From positions 2,853 through 8,634 of the forward strand of contig JAQVQT010000076.1 in assembly GCA_028701435.1 (NCBI GenBank): a DNA stretch of 5,782 nt, read 5' to 3'. Source of the DNA: Smithellaceae bacterium. GTDB lineage: Bacteria > Desulfobacterota > Syntrophia > Syntrophales > Smithellaceae. The notes beneath the pieces were generated by a model. The model searched no databases. It was not told the origin of the DNA and saw only the letters and a list, made by a program, of their open reading frames with translations. Position 1 is the stretch's first letter. Every line of letters begins with the position of its first letter. Below are positions 1-5,782 of this stretch, one piece after another. A program made the translations under genes and the position numbers.

Positions 1-1025
1 GGAATGTGGATCTGCGATTTGATCCGGCTTGACGTGTAGTCCACCTTCATCAGCGGCAGGATGCGGGTCGTGATGCCCTGGTAAACGATGGAAAAGGTTC
101 CGCTGATGATCGACTGGGAGGCGATGATCGTGGCCAGGAAGGTCAGCAGGAGAAAGGGAACGTAGAGAAACGACGCCTGGTGCTGCACCATGCCGAACAG
201 CAGGTACTTGACATCCGGATGATGGACGGCGAAGACGCCCTGACCCATGTAGTTGAGCAGAAGCGCGCCAAACACAAAGTACCAGGCGTGCAGGATCGGT
301 TTTCTTCCCAGATGCCCCATGTCGGCGTACAGGGCCTCGCCGCCGGTGGCGCACAGGATGACTTCGGAAAGGACGAAAAATCCCGCCAGTCCGTTTTCCG
401 AAAGAAAGGCGAAGGCGTAGTAGGGATTGACGGCCTTCAGAATGCCCGGCATGGCGGCGATGGAAACCAGTCCCGTGATCGCCAAACAGGAAAACCAAAC
501 GGCCATGATCGGACCGAAAATCCCGGCGACTTTGTCCACTCCCCGGGATTGAATGGAAAAAAGACCGATCGCGATAAGAACAGCGATCAGCATCAGAATT
601 TCCGCGCGCACATTTTCCAGTCCGGGAACCAGCACAATGCCTTCCACGGCGGACAGGAGGGTGATGGCAGGCGTGATGACGCCGTCGCCCAGAAGCAGGG
701 AGACCCCGACAAAGGCCAGAAATCCGGCGAACGCCAGCTTGCGGCCGGGTTTGAGGGCTCTGCGCAGGATTTCGCGCAGCATGATTTCTCCGCCCTGCCC
801 CTTGTAGGACAGACTCATGGCCAGCCAGGCATATTCGCCCGTGACGAGAATCAGCAGCGTCCAGACCACCAGGGAAAGAATGCCCAGAACGCTTGCCTCG
901 GTTCTCGGCGTCAGCGCAAAGACGACGGTCAGGGTATAAATGGGGCTTGTGCCGATGTCGCCGAACACAATGCCCATGGAGCGGATCACGCCGCTCCAGA
1001 AAGGTTCCTGCTGGTGGCTTTTCAC
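1..1025 (-). CDS. kup: Kup-family potassium uptake transporter, N-terminal part (C-terminus beyond window)
   Basis: Inner-membrane K+ importer of the KUP/HAK/KT family, which takes up K+ together with H+. The minus-strand frame is open from 1025 to the left edge and gives about 341 residues; family members usually have 600-700, so roughly half is present. Diagnostic motifs in order: GDIGTSPIY (residues 22-30), GDGVITPAITLLSAVEG (113-129), GGEALYADMGHLG (228-240) and NYMGQG (258-263), separated by strongly hydrophobic segments. Acidic positions linked to transport in E. coli Kup (D23, E116, E229, from memory) correspond to D23, D114 and E230 here. The usual ADNxGEGG loop is instead SYKGQGGE (73-80), so this is a divergent member. 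The start is GTG at 1025-1023, with GTGAGGG just upstream (1036-1030) and no ATG upstream in frame before the motifs. The gene is divergent from the ATPase gene. The family is certain; the exact start is less so. Confidence 0.93.
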   Translation of the reverse strand, partial: MKSHQQEPFWSGVIRSMGIVFGDIGTSPIYTLTVVFALTPRTEASVLGILSLVVWTLLILVTGEYAWLAMSLSYKGQGGEIMLREILRRALKPGRKLAFAGFLAFVGVSLLLGDGVITPAITLLSAVEGIVLVPGLENVRAEILMLIAVLIAIGLFSIQSRGVDKVAGIFGPIMAVWFSCLAITGLVSIAAMPGILKAVNPYYAFAFLSENGLAGFFVLSEVILCATGGEALYADMGHLGRKPILHAWYFVFGALLLNYMGQGVFAVHHPDVKYLLFGMVQHQASFLYVPFLLLTFLATIIASQSIISGTFSIVYQGITTRILPLMKVDYTSSRIKSQIHI

Positions 1026-1050
1026 ATGGCCCTCACTTGAATTTGAGCCT

Positions 1051-1079
1051 GCTCTACCACCGAAAAAGCGGACGGTCAA
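1051..1079 (-). promoter_or_regulatory. Candidate sigma70 promoter for kup (weak)
   Basis: Read on the minus strand, TTGACC (1079-1074) is followed by a 17-nt spacer and TAGAGC (1056-1051). The -35 box is a good match; the -10 box matches the consensus at only three of six positions. It lies 26 bases upstream of the GTG start of kup, with the SD-like GTGAGGG in between. Correct position and spacing support it, but the poor -10 box keeps confidence low. Confidence 0.3.
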
Positions 1080-1080
1080 G

Positions 1081-1113
1081 CCCGGTGAAGGGCTCCGTCC
1101 CCGGGATTTTTTT
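1081..1113 (+). terminator. Terminator-like hairpin with T-run upstream of the ATPase promoter
   Basis: CCCGG (1081-1085) pairs with CCGGG (1101-1105), and the enclosed segment can pair further (GG with CC). It is followed directly by A and seven Ts (1107-1113). In the plus direction this resembles an intrinsic terminator, but the gene to its left is on the minus strand, so it could only stop read-through or antisense transcription coming out of kup. In the opposite sense it would lie upstream of, or within, the kup leader. The outer stem is only 5 bp around a large loop, so this is tentative. Confidence 0.3.
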
Positions 1114-1128
1114 GCCTTCAGATGTCCA

Positions 1129-1157
1129 TTGACAGACGGTCGGATTCTTTTTATATT
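1129..1157 (+). promoter_or_regulatory. Sigma70-type promoter for the HerA-like ATPase gene
   Basis: A perfect TTGACA -35 box (1129-1134), a 17-nt spacer and TATATT as -10 box (1152-1157, five of six consensus positions). Transcription would start near 1164, giving a leader of about 48 nt before the ATG at 1212. The position in the divergent intergenic region and near-consensus boxes make this a strong prediction. Confidence 0.75.
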
Positions 1158-1187
1158 CGGATGCACAAGATGGAACCGATCCATCCG
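1158..1187. repeat. Inverted repeat just downstream of the ATPase promoter
   Basis: CGGATG (1158-1163) and CATCCG (1182-1187) form a perfect 6-bp inverted repeat 18 nt apart. A second, overlapping hairpin is GATGGA (1169-1174), a 5-nt loop, and TCCATC (1180-1185). Both lie immediately after the -10 box, around the predicted transcription start. They could be an operator or alternative leader structures. Short repeats like these also arise by chance. Confidence 0.35.
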
Positions 1188-1211
1188 TAAAATTCATTTC
1201 AGGGGGCCGTC

Positions 1212-2747
1212 ATGATCGCACCGCTTTGTATCGCAAAATCCGGGGAAAAAGAAATTGTTCTGCTGCCCGCCATGGCCAACCGCCACGGGCTCATTACCGG
1301 CGCAACCGGCACAGGGAAGACGGTTACGCTGCAGAAAATGGCCGAATCCTTTGTTTCCATCGGGGTGCCGGTCTTTCTGGCCGACGTCAAGGGCGACCTC
1401 TCCGGCATCGGAGCGGCGGGCGTTGCTTCCGAAAAACTGCTCAAGCGGCTGGAAGGGATCGGCATCACGGAATTCCATCCGCGCGCCAACACCGCCGTGT
1501 TTTGGGATGTATTTGGGGAGAAGGGCCACCCGGTGCGCGCCACGGTCTCCGACATGGGCCCGATGCTGCTTTCGAGGCTGCTCAATCTCAATGACACACA
1601 GACGGGCGTACTGACGCTGGTTTTTAAAATTGCCGACGACAACGGCCTGCTGCTTCTGGATCTGAAAGACCTGCGGGCCATGATTCAGTTCGTGGGCGAC
1701 AACGCCAAACAGTTCACCACGGAATACGGAAACATTTCCGCGGCGTCGGTCGGCGCGATCCAGCGCGGGCTTCTGACGCTGGAGGAGCAGGGCGGCGATA
1801 AATTTTTCGGAGAGCCGATGCTGAACATCGCCGACCTGATGCAGACCGACACAGAGGGGCGCGGCGTGGTCAATGTGCTGGCAGCCGACAAGCTTTATAA
1901 CAATCCCAAGCTTTACTCCACCTTCCTGCTTTGGATGCTGGCCGAACTTTTTGAGCAGCTGCCCGAAGTGGGGGACGTCGAAAAGCCGAAGCTGGTGTTC
2001 TTTTTTGATGAGGCGCACCTGCTGTTCAACGACGCGCCGCCCGCGCTTCTGGAAAAGATCGAGCAGATGGTGCGGCTGATCCGTTCCAAGGGGGTGGGGG
2101 TGTATTTCGTGACGCAGAATCCGCTGGACATTCCGGAAAGCGTCTTGGGACAGTTGGGGAACCGCGTCCAGCACGCCCTGCGCGCCTTCACGCCGCGCGA
2201 TCAGAAAGCGGTCAAAACAGCGGCGGACACGATGCGCCCCAATCCCGCCTTTAACACGGCGGATGTGATTATGGAGCTGGGTGTCGGCGAGGCGCTGATT
2301 TCTTTTCTGGATGAAAAAGGGCGACCGGCGCAGGTGGAGAGGTCTTTTGTGATCGCGCCTGGTTCCCGCCTTGGCGTGCTCACCGACGCCGAGCGGCAGT
2401 CGGCCATTCAACGGTCCACGGTTTACGGGCACTACGAAAAAGCGCTGGACCGGGAATCCGCCTACGAAAAGCTGCGGGCCTCCGTCGCCGAAGCGAAGGC
2501 TTCGGCCAAGCCGCAGGCGGATGACGGCAAACTTCCGACCGGGAAGCCCGAACCGGAGGCGCAGGGCGGCGGCATTCTGGGCGGCGCCGTGGGAGACTTG
2601 CTGTTCGGACGCACCGGGCCGCGCGGTGGAAAAACGGATGGCCTCGTTCAGGCCTCGGCCAAGAGTCTGGCGCGGACGATCGGGTCAACCGTCGGACGCC
2701 AGATTGTCCGCGGGATCCTGGGGTCTCTGCTGGGCGGGAAAAAATAG
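1212..2747 (+). CDS. YjgR-type (DUF853) HerA-like P-loop ATPase
   Basis: Complete 511-residue cytoplasmic P-loop ATPase of the DUF853/YjgR family, related to the HerA/FtsK motor ATPases. The biological role of YjgR proteins is poorly defined; a DNA-translocase-like activity is only inferred from the fold. The Walker A motif is GATGTGKT (30-37), followed by a strand ending in DVKGDLSG (58-65). Walker B is LVFFFDEAHLL (261-271), and a sensor-like YFVTQNP lies at 298-304. The C-terminus has a spacer rich in Ala, Lys and Pro (about 424-450), then the glycine-rich family signature GGGILGGAVGDLLFG (452-466), GPRGG (469-473) and a closing GILGSLLGGKK (501-511). The length is normal for the family. 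The ATG is supported by AGGGGG five nt upstream (1201-1206) and by the promoter at 1129-1157. It is divergent from kup and convergent with the small basic-tail gene, so it is probably monocistronic. Confidence 0.93.
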   Translation: MIAPLCIAKSGEKEIVLLPAMANRHGLITGATGTGKTVTLQKMAESFVSIGVPVFLADVKGDLSGIGAAGVASEKLLKRLEGIGITEFHPRANTAVFWDVFGEKGHPVRATVSDMGPMLLSRLLNLNDTQTGVLTLVFKIADDNGLLLLDLKDLRAMIQFVGDNAKQFTTEYGNISAASVGAIQRGLLTLEEQGGDKFFGEPMLNIADLMQTDTEGRGVVNVLAADKLYNNPKLYSTFLLWMLAELFEQLPEVGDVEKPKLVFFFDEAHLLFNDAPPALLEKIEQMVRLIRSKGVGVYFVTQNPLDIPESVLGQLGNRVQHALRAFTPRDQKAVKTAADTMRPNPAFNTADVIMELGVGEALISFLDEKGRPAQVERSFVIAPGSRLGVLTDAERQSAIQRSTVYGHYEKALDRESAYEKLRASVAEAKASAKPQADDGKLPTGKPEPEAQGGGILGGAVGDLLFGRTGPRGGKTDGLVQASAKSLARTIGSTVGRQIVRGILGSLLGGKK

Positions 2748-2751
2748 ACGC

Positions 2752-2785
2752 GCCCGGCGCACCGGGCCGACCCGATTATTTTTTT
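2752..2785. terminator. Shared bidirectional terminator between convergent genes
   Basis: GCCCGG (2752-2757), loop CGCA, and CCGGGC (2762-2767) form a perfect 6-bp GC stem with a tetraloop in the 28-bp gap between two convergent stop codons. On the plus strand a T-rich run (2776-2785) follows about 8 nt after the stem. On the minus strand a T-run made by the final lysine codons of the ATPase gene (about 2740-2746) follows about 5 nt after it. The stem-to-T distances are longer than ideal, but position and symmetry fit a two-way terminator. Confidence 0.55.
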
Positions 2786-3087
2786 GCCGGTTTCTTTTTT
2801 GCCGCCTTTTTGACAGCGGCCTTTTTCACCGGAGCCTTTTTGACAGAGGGCTTTTTGGCGGCTGGTTTGGGGGCTGCCGGTTTTTTTGCCGCAGGATTCG
2901 CTTTTTTTACCACCGCCTTTTTCTTTGGCGCGGCGGCTGCTTTTTTCGGCGGCCGGGGGCCTTTATTGATCATGAGTTCTTCGCAGCAGATCAGATCGGC
3001 AAAAGCACACCCGCATTCCTCATCCACAATGACCGAAAGTCCGCATACTTCACAATTTAAAACATCACCGGGTTTAACCTTTGACAT
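2776..3087 (-). CDS. Small desulforedoxin-like protein with histone H1-like lysine/alanine tail
   Basis: A 103-residue protein in two parts. Residues 1-43 contain GDVLNCEVCG (8-16) and LICCEELM (32-39), the CxxC...CC pattern of desulforedoxin and the desulfoferrodoxin N-terminal domain, which bind one iron with four cysteines (here C12, C15, C34, C35). Two extra cysteines, C26 and C28, lie in a connecting loop about 3 residues longer than in desulforedoxin. Residues 44-103 are almost only Lys, Ala, Pro and Val, ending in five-residue units of KKxxx type (78-103), like bacterial H1-like proteins, which bind DNA. Iron binding and nucleic-acid binding are inferred from these similarities; the function is unknown. 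The ATG at 3087 is preferred because GAGGAGGAA lies 6 nt upstream; an in-frame ATG at 3138 would add 17 poorly family-like residues and sits only a few nt after the predicted transcription start. Confidence 0.8.
   Translation of the reverse strand: MSKVKPGDVLNCEVCGLSVIVDEECGCAFADLICCEELMINKGPRPPKKAAAAPKKKAVVKKANPAAKKPAAPKPAAKKPSVKKAPVKKAAVKKAAKKKPAKK
2804..2863 (-). repeat. 15-bp degenerate tandem repeat coding for the basic tail
   Basis: Four consecutive 15-bp units, each beginning GCCTTTTT or GGCTTTTT on the plus strand (2804, 2819, 2834, 2849), code on the minus strand for five-residue KKxxx units of the small protein. Units 1 and 3 are nearly identical (GCCTTTTTGACAG). Such low-complexity coding repeats can change length by slippage, so the tail length may vary between strains. 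Confidence 0.7.
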
Positions 3088-3093
3088 TTGCAG

Positions 3094-3102
3094 TTCCTCC
3101 TC
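3094..3102 (-). promoter_or_regulatory. Strong Shine-Dalgarno that fixes the start of the desulforedoxin-like gene
   Basis: GAGGAGGAA on the minus strand ends 6 nt before the ATG at 3087-3085. This near-ideal site decides for the start at 3087 over the upstream in-frame ATG at 3138, which has no comparable site. Confidence 0.8.
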
Positions 3103-3150
3103 GTTGTTTATGAGTTTTGTCTTCCGCTCCTGACTCATCCGATGTTTTTA

Positions 3151-3179
3151 TTTGTAGTGCAAAACCGGTTTTCTTTCAA
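3151..3179 (-). promoter_or_regulatory. Candidate sigma70 promoter for the desulforedoxin-like gene, with palindromic spacer
   Basis: Minus-strand TTGAAA (3179-3174), a 17-nt spacer and TACAAA (3156-3151). The -35 matches five of six and the -10 four of six consensus positions. Transcription would start near 3144, giving a leader of about 57 nt with the strong SD. The spacer holds the perfect palindrome AAAACCGGTTTT (3161-3172), a plausible repressor or regulator site. Confidence 0.5.
3161..3172. promoter_or_regulatory. 12-bp perfect palindrome AAAACCGGTTTT, possible operator
   Basis: The palindrome sits entirely between the -35 and -10 boxes of the minus-strand promoter, where a bound dimeric regulator would block RNA polymerase. 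It is about 100 bp upstream of the cyclase promoter, so an effect there is less likely. No regulator gene is visible in the window, and the assignment rests on symmetry and position alone. Confidence 0.4.
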
Positions 3180-3272
3180 GCGCTGAATGCACGGGGACGT
3201 TTTTTTGTGTGCTCCGGAAGTTTTGGGCCGCCGGATGGGGTAACGGCAAAGCACGCCAAATCAAAGGACATC

Positions 3273-3300
3273 TTGACTTTACAGGGCTCTCTGGTATGAT
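3273..3300 (+). promoter_or_regulatory. Sigma70-type promoter for the cyclase gene
   Basis: TTGACT (3273-3278), a 16-nt spacer and TATGAT (3295-3300); each box matches five of six consensus positions. Transcription would begin near 3307, leaving a leader of only about 17 nt that contains the SD AAGGGGGG (3310-3317) before the ATG at 3324. The downstream alr start overlaps the cyclase stop, so this promoter probably drives both. Confidence 0.75.
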
Positions 3301-3323
3301 TTTCGCCCAAAGGGGGGCACGGC

Positions 3324-5588
3324 ATGAATCAGAAAATGAAGAACCTTTTGCAGATTACGCCGCTGAAGATTACACTTTTTGTTATTTTGATCGCGCTGGC
3401 GCTGTTTTTGACGGACTTTAAGTTTCTGCGCCTGGTGGAGCTTAAAACGCTGGATCTGCGCATCGCGTCGCGCGGCGACCTGAAGCCCGGCGGTGAAACC
3501 GTTATCGCCGTCATCGATGAAAAAAGCCTTTCCGAACTGGGCCGGTGGCCCTGGCCCCGAACAACGATTGCCCAATTGGTGCGGAAATTGAAAAAAAACG
3601 GTGCCAAGGCGGTCGGCTTCGATATTGTATTTTCCGAACCGGACATCAACACCAACCTGAAAACCATTGACGCGCTTTCCGCCGAAATAAAAAGAAGCGG
3701 CGTCTCCCATTCCGGCGTCATCGATCTGCTGCGCAGGAAAAGAGCCGGCGCGGACACGGATGTAATTCTGGCTTCCTCCATCAAAGATGCCGGCAATGTC
3801 ACCCTGGGATATTTCTTTCATTTTGCCCGCAAGGGGTCGGACCAGGAGCTGGCGCATCTCACGGAGCAGCGCATCGCACAAAACGCCCGGCGCATAGAAA
3901 ATTCCCGATATTCGATGGTCAATTCCACTTCGGGCAAGCCCAGCGACGTTTTTCTGCCGCACGCCTTCGCTCCGGAAGCCAACATTTCCGTCCTTTCCGC
4001 CGCCGGCCGCAACAGCGGTTATTTCAACGCCCTTCCGGACAGCGACGGGTCGAACCGCTGGTCGCCGCTGGTGATCGCTTTTCAGAACAACTACTATTCC
4101 TCCCTGGCGGTTTCTCTGGTTCAGTCCTATCTTGATTTCCCCAATCTGTCGCTGAATCTCGAGCCCTTCGGCGCTAAAAGCGTGGTGATCGACGATATCG
4201 TGGTTCCGACGGATGAATCGGGACAGCTGCTGATCAACTACATGGGGCCGCCGCAGACGTTTCCCCATTACTCCATCGCGGACATTCTGGCCGACCGTCT
4301 TCCGAAGGACACCTTCTCGGGCAAGATCGTGCTGGTCGGTGCAACGGCCATTGGTATTTATGATCTGCGTGTGACGCCTTTTTCCTCCACGTTTCCCGGC
4401 GTCGAAATTCACGCCAACGTTATTGACAACATTCTGCACCAGAACTTTCTGATCCACTCCTCCGTGACCCGTTTCATCGATGTCTGCGCGATTATTCTTT
4501 TTGGATTGATTCTCGGGCTTTTGATTCCCCGTCTGCGGCCGCTCACCGGCATGGTCGCCGCTTTCTTGATGATCGTCGCTTTTGTCGTCATCAATTTCTT
4601 CGTTTTCTTCAGCTTCAACACCTGGCTGAACCTCATCTATCCGCTGATCACCATGGCGACGATTTATTTGGGCATCACGATTTACCACTATTTCAAGGAA
4701 GAACGGGAAAAGAAAAAGATCCGCGGCGCGTTCCAGTACTATCTGACCTCTTCGGTCATCAATGAAATGCTGAAAGACCCGGACAAACTCAAACTGGGCG
4801 GCGACAAGAAAGACCTGACTGTTTTGTTCTCGGACATTCGAGGATTCACCACCATTTCTGAAAAACTGACGCCGGAGGCACTGGTCGCCCTGCTCAATGA
4901 ATACCTGACGACGATGACGAACCAGGTGTTCCATCACGACGGACTCTTGGACAAATACATGGGCGACGCCATCATGGCGGTCTTCGGCGCGCCGCTGGAC
5001 CAGCCGGATCATGCCCTGCGGGCCAGCCGGACCGCGCTGGCCATGATGGAGGAGCTGCACAAGCTTCAGGAAAAATGGAAGGCGGAAGGGCGGCCCGTGT
5101 TTGATATCGGCGTCGGACTGAACTCCGGCGACATGGTCGTGGGCAATATGGGATCGGAGATGCGTTTTGATTACACGGTCATGGGGGACATGGTCAACCT
5201 GGGCTCCCGGCTGGAGGGGATCAATAAGGAATACGGCACCAATATCATCATCAGCGAGTTCACCTATGAAAAGGTGAAAGACGCCATGTGCTGCCGCGAA
5301 CTCGACGGCGTCCGCGTGAAGGGCAAGCTCAAACCGGTCAAGATCTACGAATTGCTGGGCGAGAAAAAGAACGAGGCGGCGTTTAAGGATCTGCTGGAGG
5401 GATTTGCCAGGGGTCTCGCGCTCTACCGGGAAGCGAAATGGGATGAGGCGATTGCCGCCTTCGAGGGCGTTTTGGCCTTGCGGCCCGGCGATTACCCGTC
5501 GAAGATGTATGTGGAGCGGTGCAAAAACCTGAAGGAGAACCCGCCTCCCGAGCCGTGGGACGGCGTGTTTGTCATGACGAAGAAATGA
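3324..5588 (+). CDS. CHASE2-domain class III adenylate cyclase, membrane-bound
   Basis: A complete 754-residue sensor cyclase predicted to make cAMP from ATP. Order of parts: TM helix (about 14-32); periplasmic CHASE2 sensory domain (about 36-370, with VIAVIDEKSL and GRWPWPR near its start and GKIVLVGATA at 333-342); three TM helices (about 384-402, 407-429, 434-455); a charged linker; and the cyclase domain (about 496-680). Metal-binding Asp are D504 (FSDIRGFT) and D548 (MGDAIMAVFG). K544 and T618 occupy the purine-recognition positions; Lys with Thr indicates an adenylate rather than guanylate cyclase, subclass IIIb. N625 and R629 in GDMVNLGSRLE are the transition-state residues, so it should be active. 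The C-terminus (about 692-735) has one TPR-like helix pair (LYREAKWDEAIAAFEGVLALRPGD region). There is no HAMP domain. The ATG has a strong SD six nt upstream and a good promoter. The CHASE2 ligand cannot be told from sequence. Confidence 0.95.
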   Translation: MNQKMKNLLQITPLKITLFVILIALALFLTDFKFLRLVELKTLDLRIASRGDLKPGGETVIAVIDEKSLSELGRWPWPRTTIAQLVRKLKKNGAKAVGFDIVFSEPDINTNLKTIDALSAEIKRSGVSHSGVIDLLRRKRAGADTDVILASSIKDAGNVTLGYFFHFARKGSDQELAHLTEQRIAQNARRIENSRYSMVNSTSGKPSDVFLPHAFAPEANISVLSAAGRNSGYFNALPDSDGSNRWSPLVIAFQNNYYSSLAVSLVQSYLDFPNLSLNLEPFGAKSVVIDDIVVPTDESGQLLINYMGPPQTFPHYSIADILADRLPKDTFSGKIVLVGATAIGIYDLRVTPFSSTFPGVEIHANVIDNILHQNFLIHSSVTRFIDVCAIILFGLILGLLIPRLRPLTGMVAAFLMIVAFVVINFFVFFSFNTWLNLIYPLITMATIYLGITIYHYFKEEREKKKIRGAFQYYLTSSVINEMLKDPDKLKLGGDKKDLTVLFSDIRGFTTISEKLTPEALVALLNEYLTTMTNQVFHHDGLLDKYMGDAIMAVFGAPLDQPDHALRASRTALAMMEELHKLQEKWKAEGRPVFDIGVGLNSGDMVVGNMGSEMRFDYTVMGDMVNLGSRLEGINKEYGTNIIISEFTYEKVKDAMCCRELDGVRVKGKLKPVKIYELLGEKKNEAAFKDLLEGFARGLALYREAKWDEAIAAFEGVLALRPGDYPSKMYVERCKNLKENPPPEPWDGVFVMTKK

Positions 5589-5782
5589 GCCCGGGAAACG
5601 AGCAAAAATACCGCAGCTGGGTGGAAGTGGACCTGGATGCCTTCGCCGCGAATCTCCGCGAAATACAGCGGTTGATGGGCCCCGGCGTTGATTTCCTGCA
5701 GACCGTCAAAGCCGACGCTTACGGTCATGGCGCGATTGAAATATCTTACGCCGCTCTGCGGGCGGGCGCGCGAATGCTGGGC
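5585..5782 (+). CDS. alr: Alanine racemase, N-terminal fragment (continues beyond window)
   Basis: PLP-dependent enzyme interconverting L- and D-alanine in the cytoplasm, supplying D-Ala for peptidoglycan. The frame is open from the ATG at 5585 to the right edge (66 residues; full enzymes have about 360-390). It shows the family N-terminus WVEVDLDAFAANL (12-24) and the cofactor motif VKADAYGHG (41-49), in which K42 would form the Schiff base with PLP. The ATG overlaps the TGA of the cyclase gene (ATGA), which implies translational coupling; there is only a weak GAAGAA-like ribosome site inside the cyclase end. The family call is firm from the motif. Because the rest is missing, a fusion such as with MurF, known in some bacteria, cannot be excluded. 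Confidence 0.9.
   Translation, partial: MSPGNEQKYRSWVEVDLDAFAANLREIQRLMGPGVDFLQTVKADAYGHGAIEISYAALRAGARMLG

Noticed and set aside
180..1040. 286-residue open frame on the plus strand at the left end
   Set aside because: It is opposite kup, whose motifs are unmistakable on the minus strand; the plus-strand translation is hydrophilic, low in recognisable content and unlike any known family.
1026..1211. Possible ydaO-type (c-di-AMP) riboswitch in the kup leader
   Set aside because: This riboswitch often controls K+ transporters, so I looked for its conserved segments in the minus-strand leader, but did not see them convincingly; a covariance-model search would be needed to claim it.
1194..2432. 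412-residue open frame on the minus strand opposite the ATPase gene
   Set aside because: Antisense shadow of the YjgR-type gene; no domain, and no plausible ribosome site or composition.
2804..2863. Tandem repeats as a CRISPR array or non-coding satellite
   Set aside because: The units are directly adjacent without spacers, only 15 bp long, and fit the reading frame of a basic protein tail.
2371..3060. 229-residue plus-strand frame spanning the ATPase end and the small gene
   Set aside because: It runs across the hairpin between convergent genes and is out of frame with the ATPase and antisense to the desulforedoxin-like gene; its Phe/Arg-rich end is the reverse of lysine codons.
3088..3138. 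Upstream ATG at 3138 as start of the desulforedoxin-like protein
   Set aside because: The extra 17 residues have no family similarity, the internal ATG has a near-perfect SD, and the predicted transcription start leaves almost no leader for the upstream ATG.
3279..5060. 593-residue open frame on the minus strand opposite the cyclase gene
   Set aside because: It lies antisense to a cyclase with intact conserved motifs, has no recognisable domain, and is rich in Arg, Gln, His and Asn as expected of a reverse-frame shadow of GC-rich coding DNA.

Overview
The window looks like chromosomal DNA from a moderately GC-rich Gram-negative bacterium. The most likely source is an anaerobic deltaproteobacterium (Desulfobacterota, Syntrophus/Smithella-like). 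That guess rests on three things: a desulforedoxin-type iron-binding domain with a histone H1-like lysine/alanine tail, a CHASE2-anchored class III adenylate cyclase, and the overall codon style. It is an inference from gene content, not a taxonomic assignment.

Layout, left to right. (1) Positions 1-1025, minus strand: the N-terminal half of a Kup-family potassium transporter, cut by the left edge. (2) A divergent intergenic region of about 190 bp with a strong sigma70-type promoter for the next gene, a weaker candidate for kup, and two inverted repeats. (3) Positions 1212-2747, plus strand: a complete YjgR/DUF853 HerA-like P-loop ATPase. (4) A short convergent gap with a GC-rich hairpin that has a T-run in both directions, so it probably terminates both genes. 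(5) Positions 2776-3087, minus strand: a small protein with an N-terminal desulforedoxin-like Cys cluster and a repetitive basic tail. (6) A divergent region of about 236 bp with a promoter in each direction; the minus-strand promoter has a perfect 12-bp palindrome in its spacer. (7) Positions 3324-5588, plus strand: a complete CHASE2 adenylate cyclase with all expected catalytic residues. (8) Positions 5585-5782, plus strand: the start of an alanine racemase gene, overlapping the cyclase stop codon by ATGA and cut by the right edge.

The genes do not form one pathway. They are three separate divergent or convergent transcription units plus one translationally coupled pair (cyclase-alr). Kup handles K+ uptake, the cyclase would turn a periplasmic signal into cAMP, and Alr supplies D-alanine for peptidoglycan. 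The cyclase-alr coupling is the only link directly suggested by the arrangement. I saw no RNA genes, mobile elements, CRISPR array or clearly novel multi-gene system. The items most worth a second look are the redox/basic-tail fusion protein with its palindromic promoter, and the cyclase-alr overlap.
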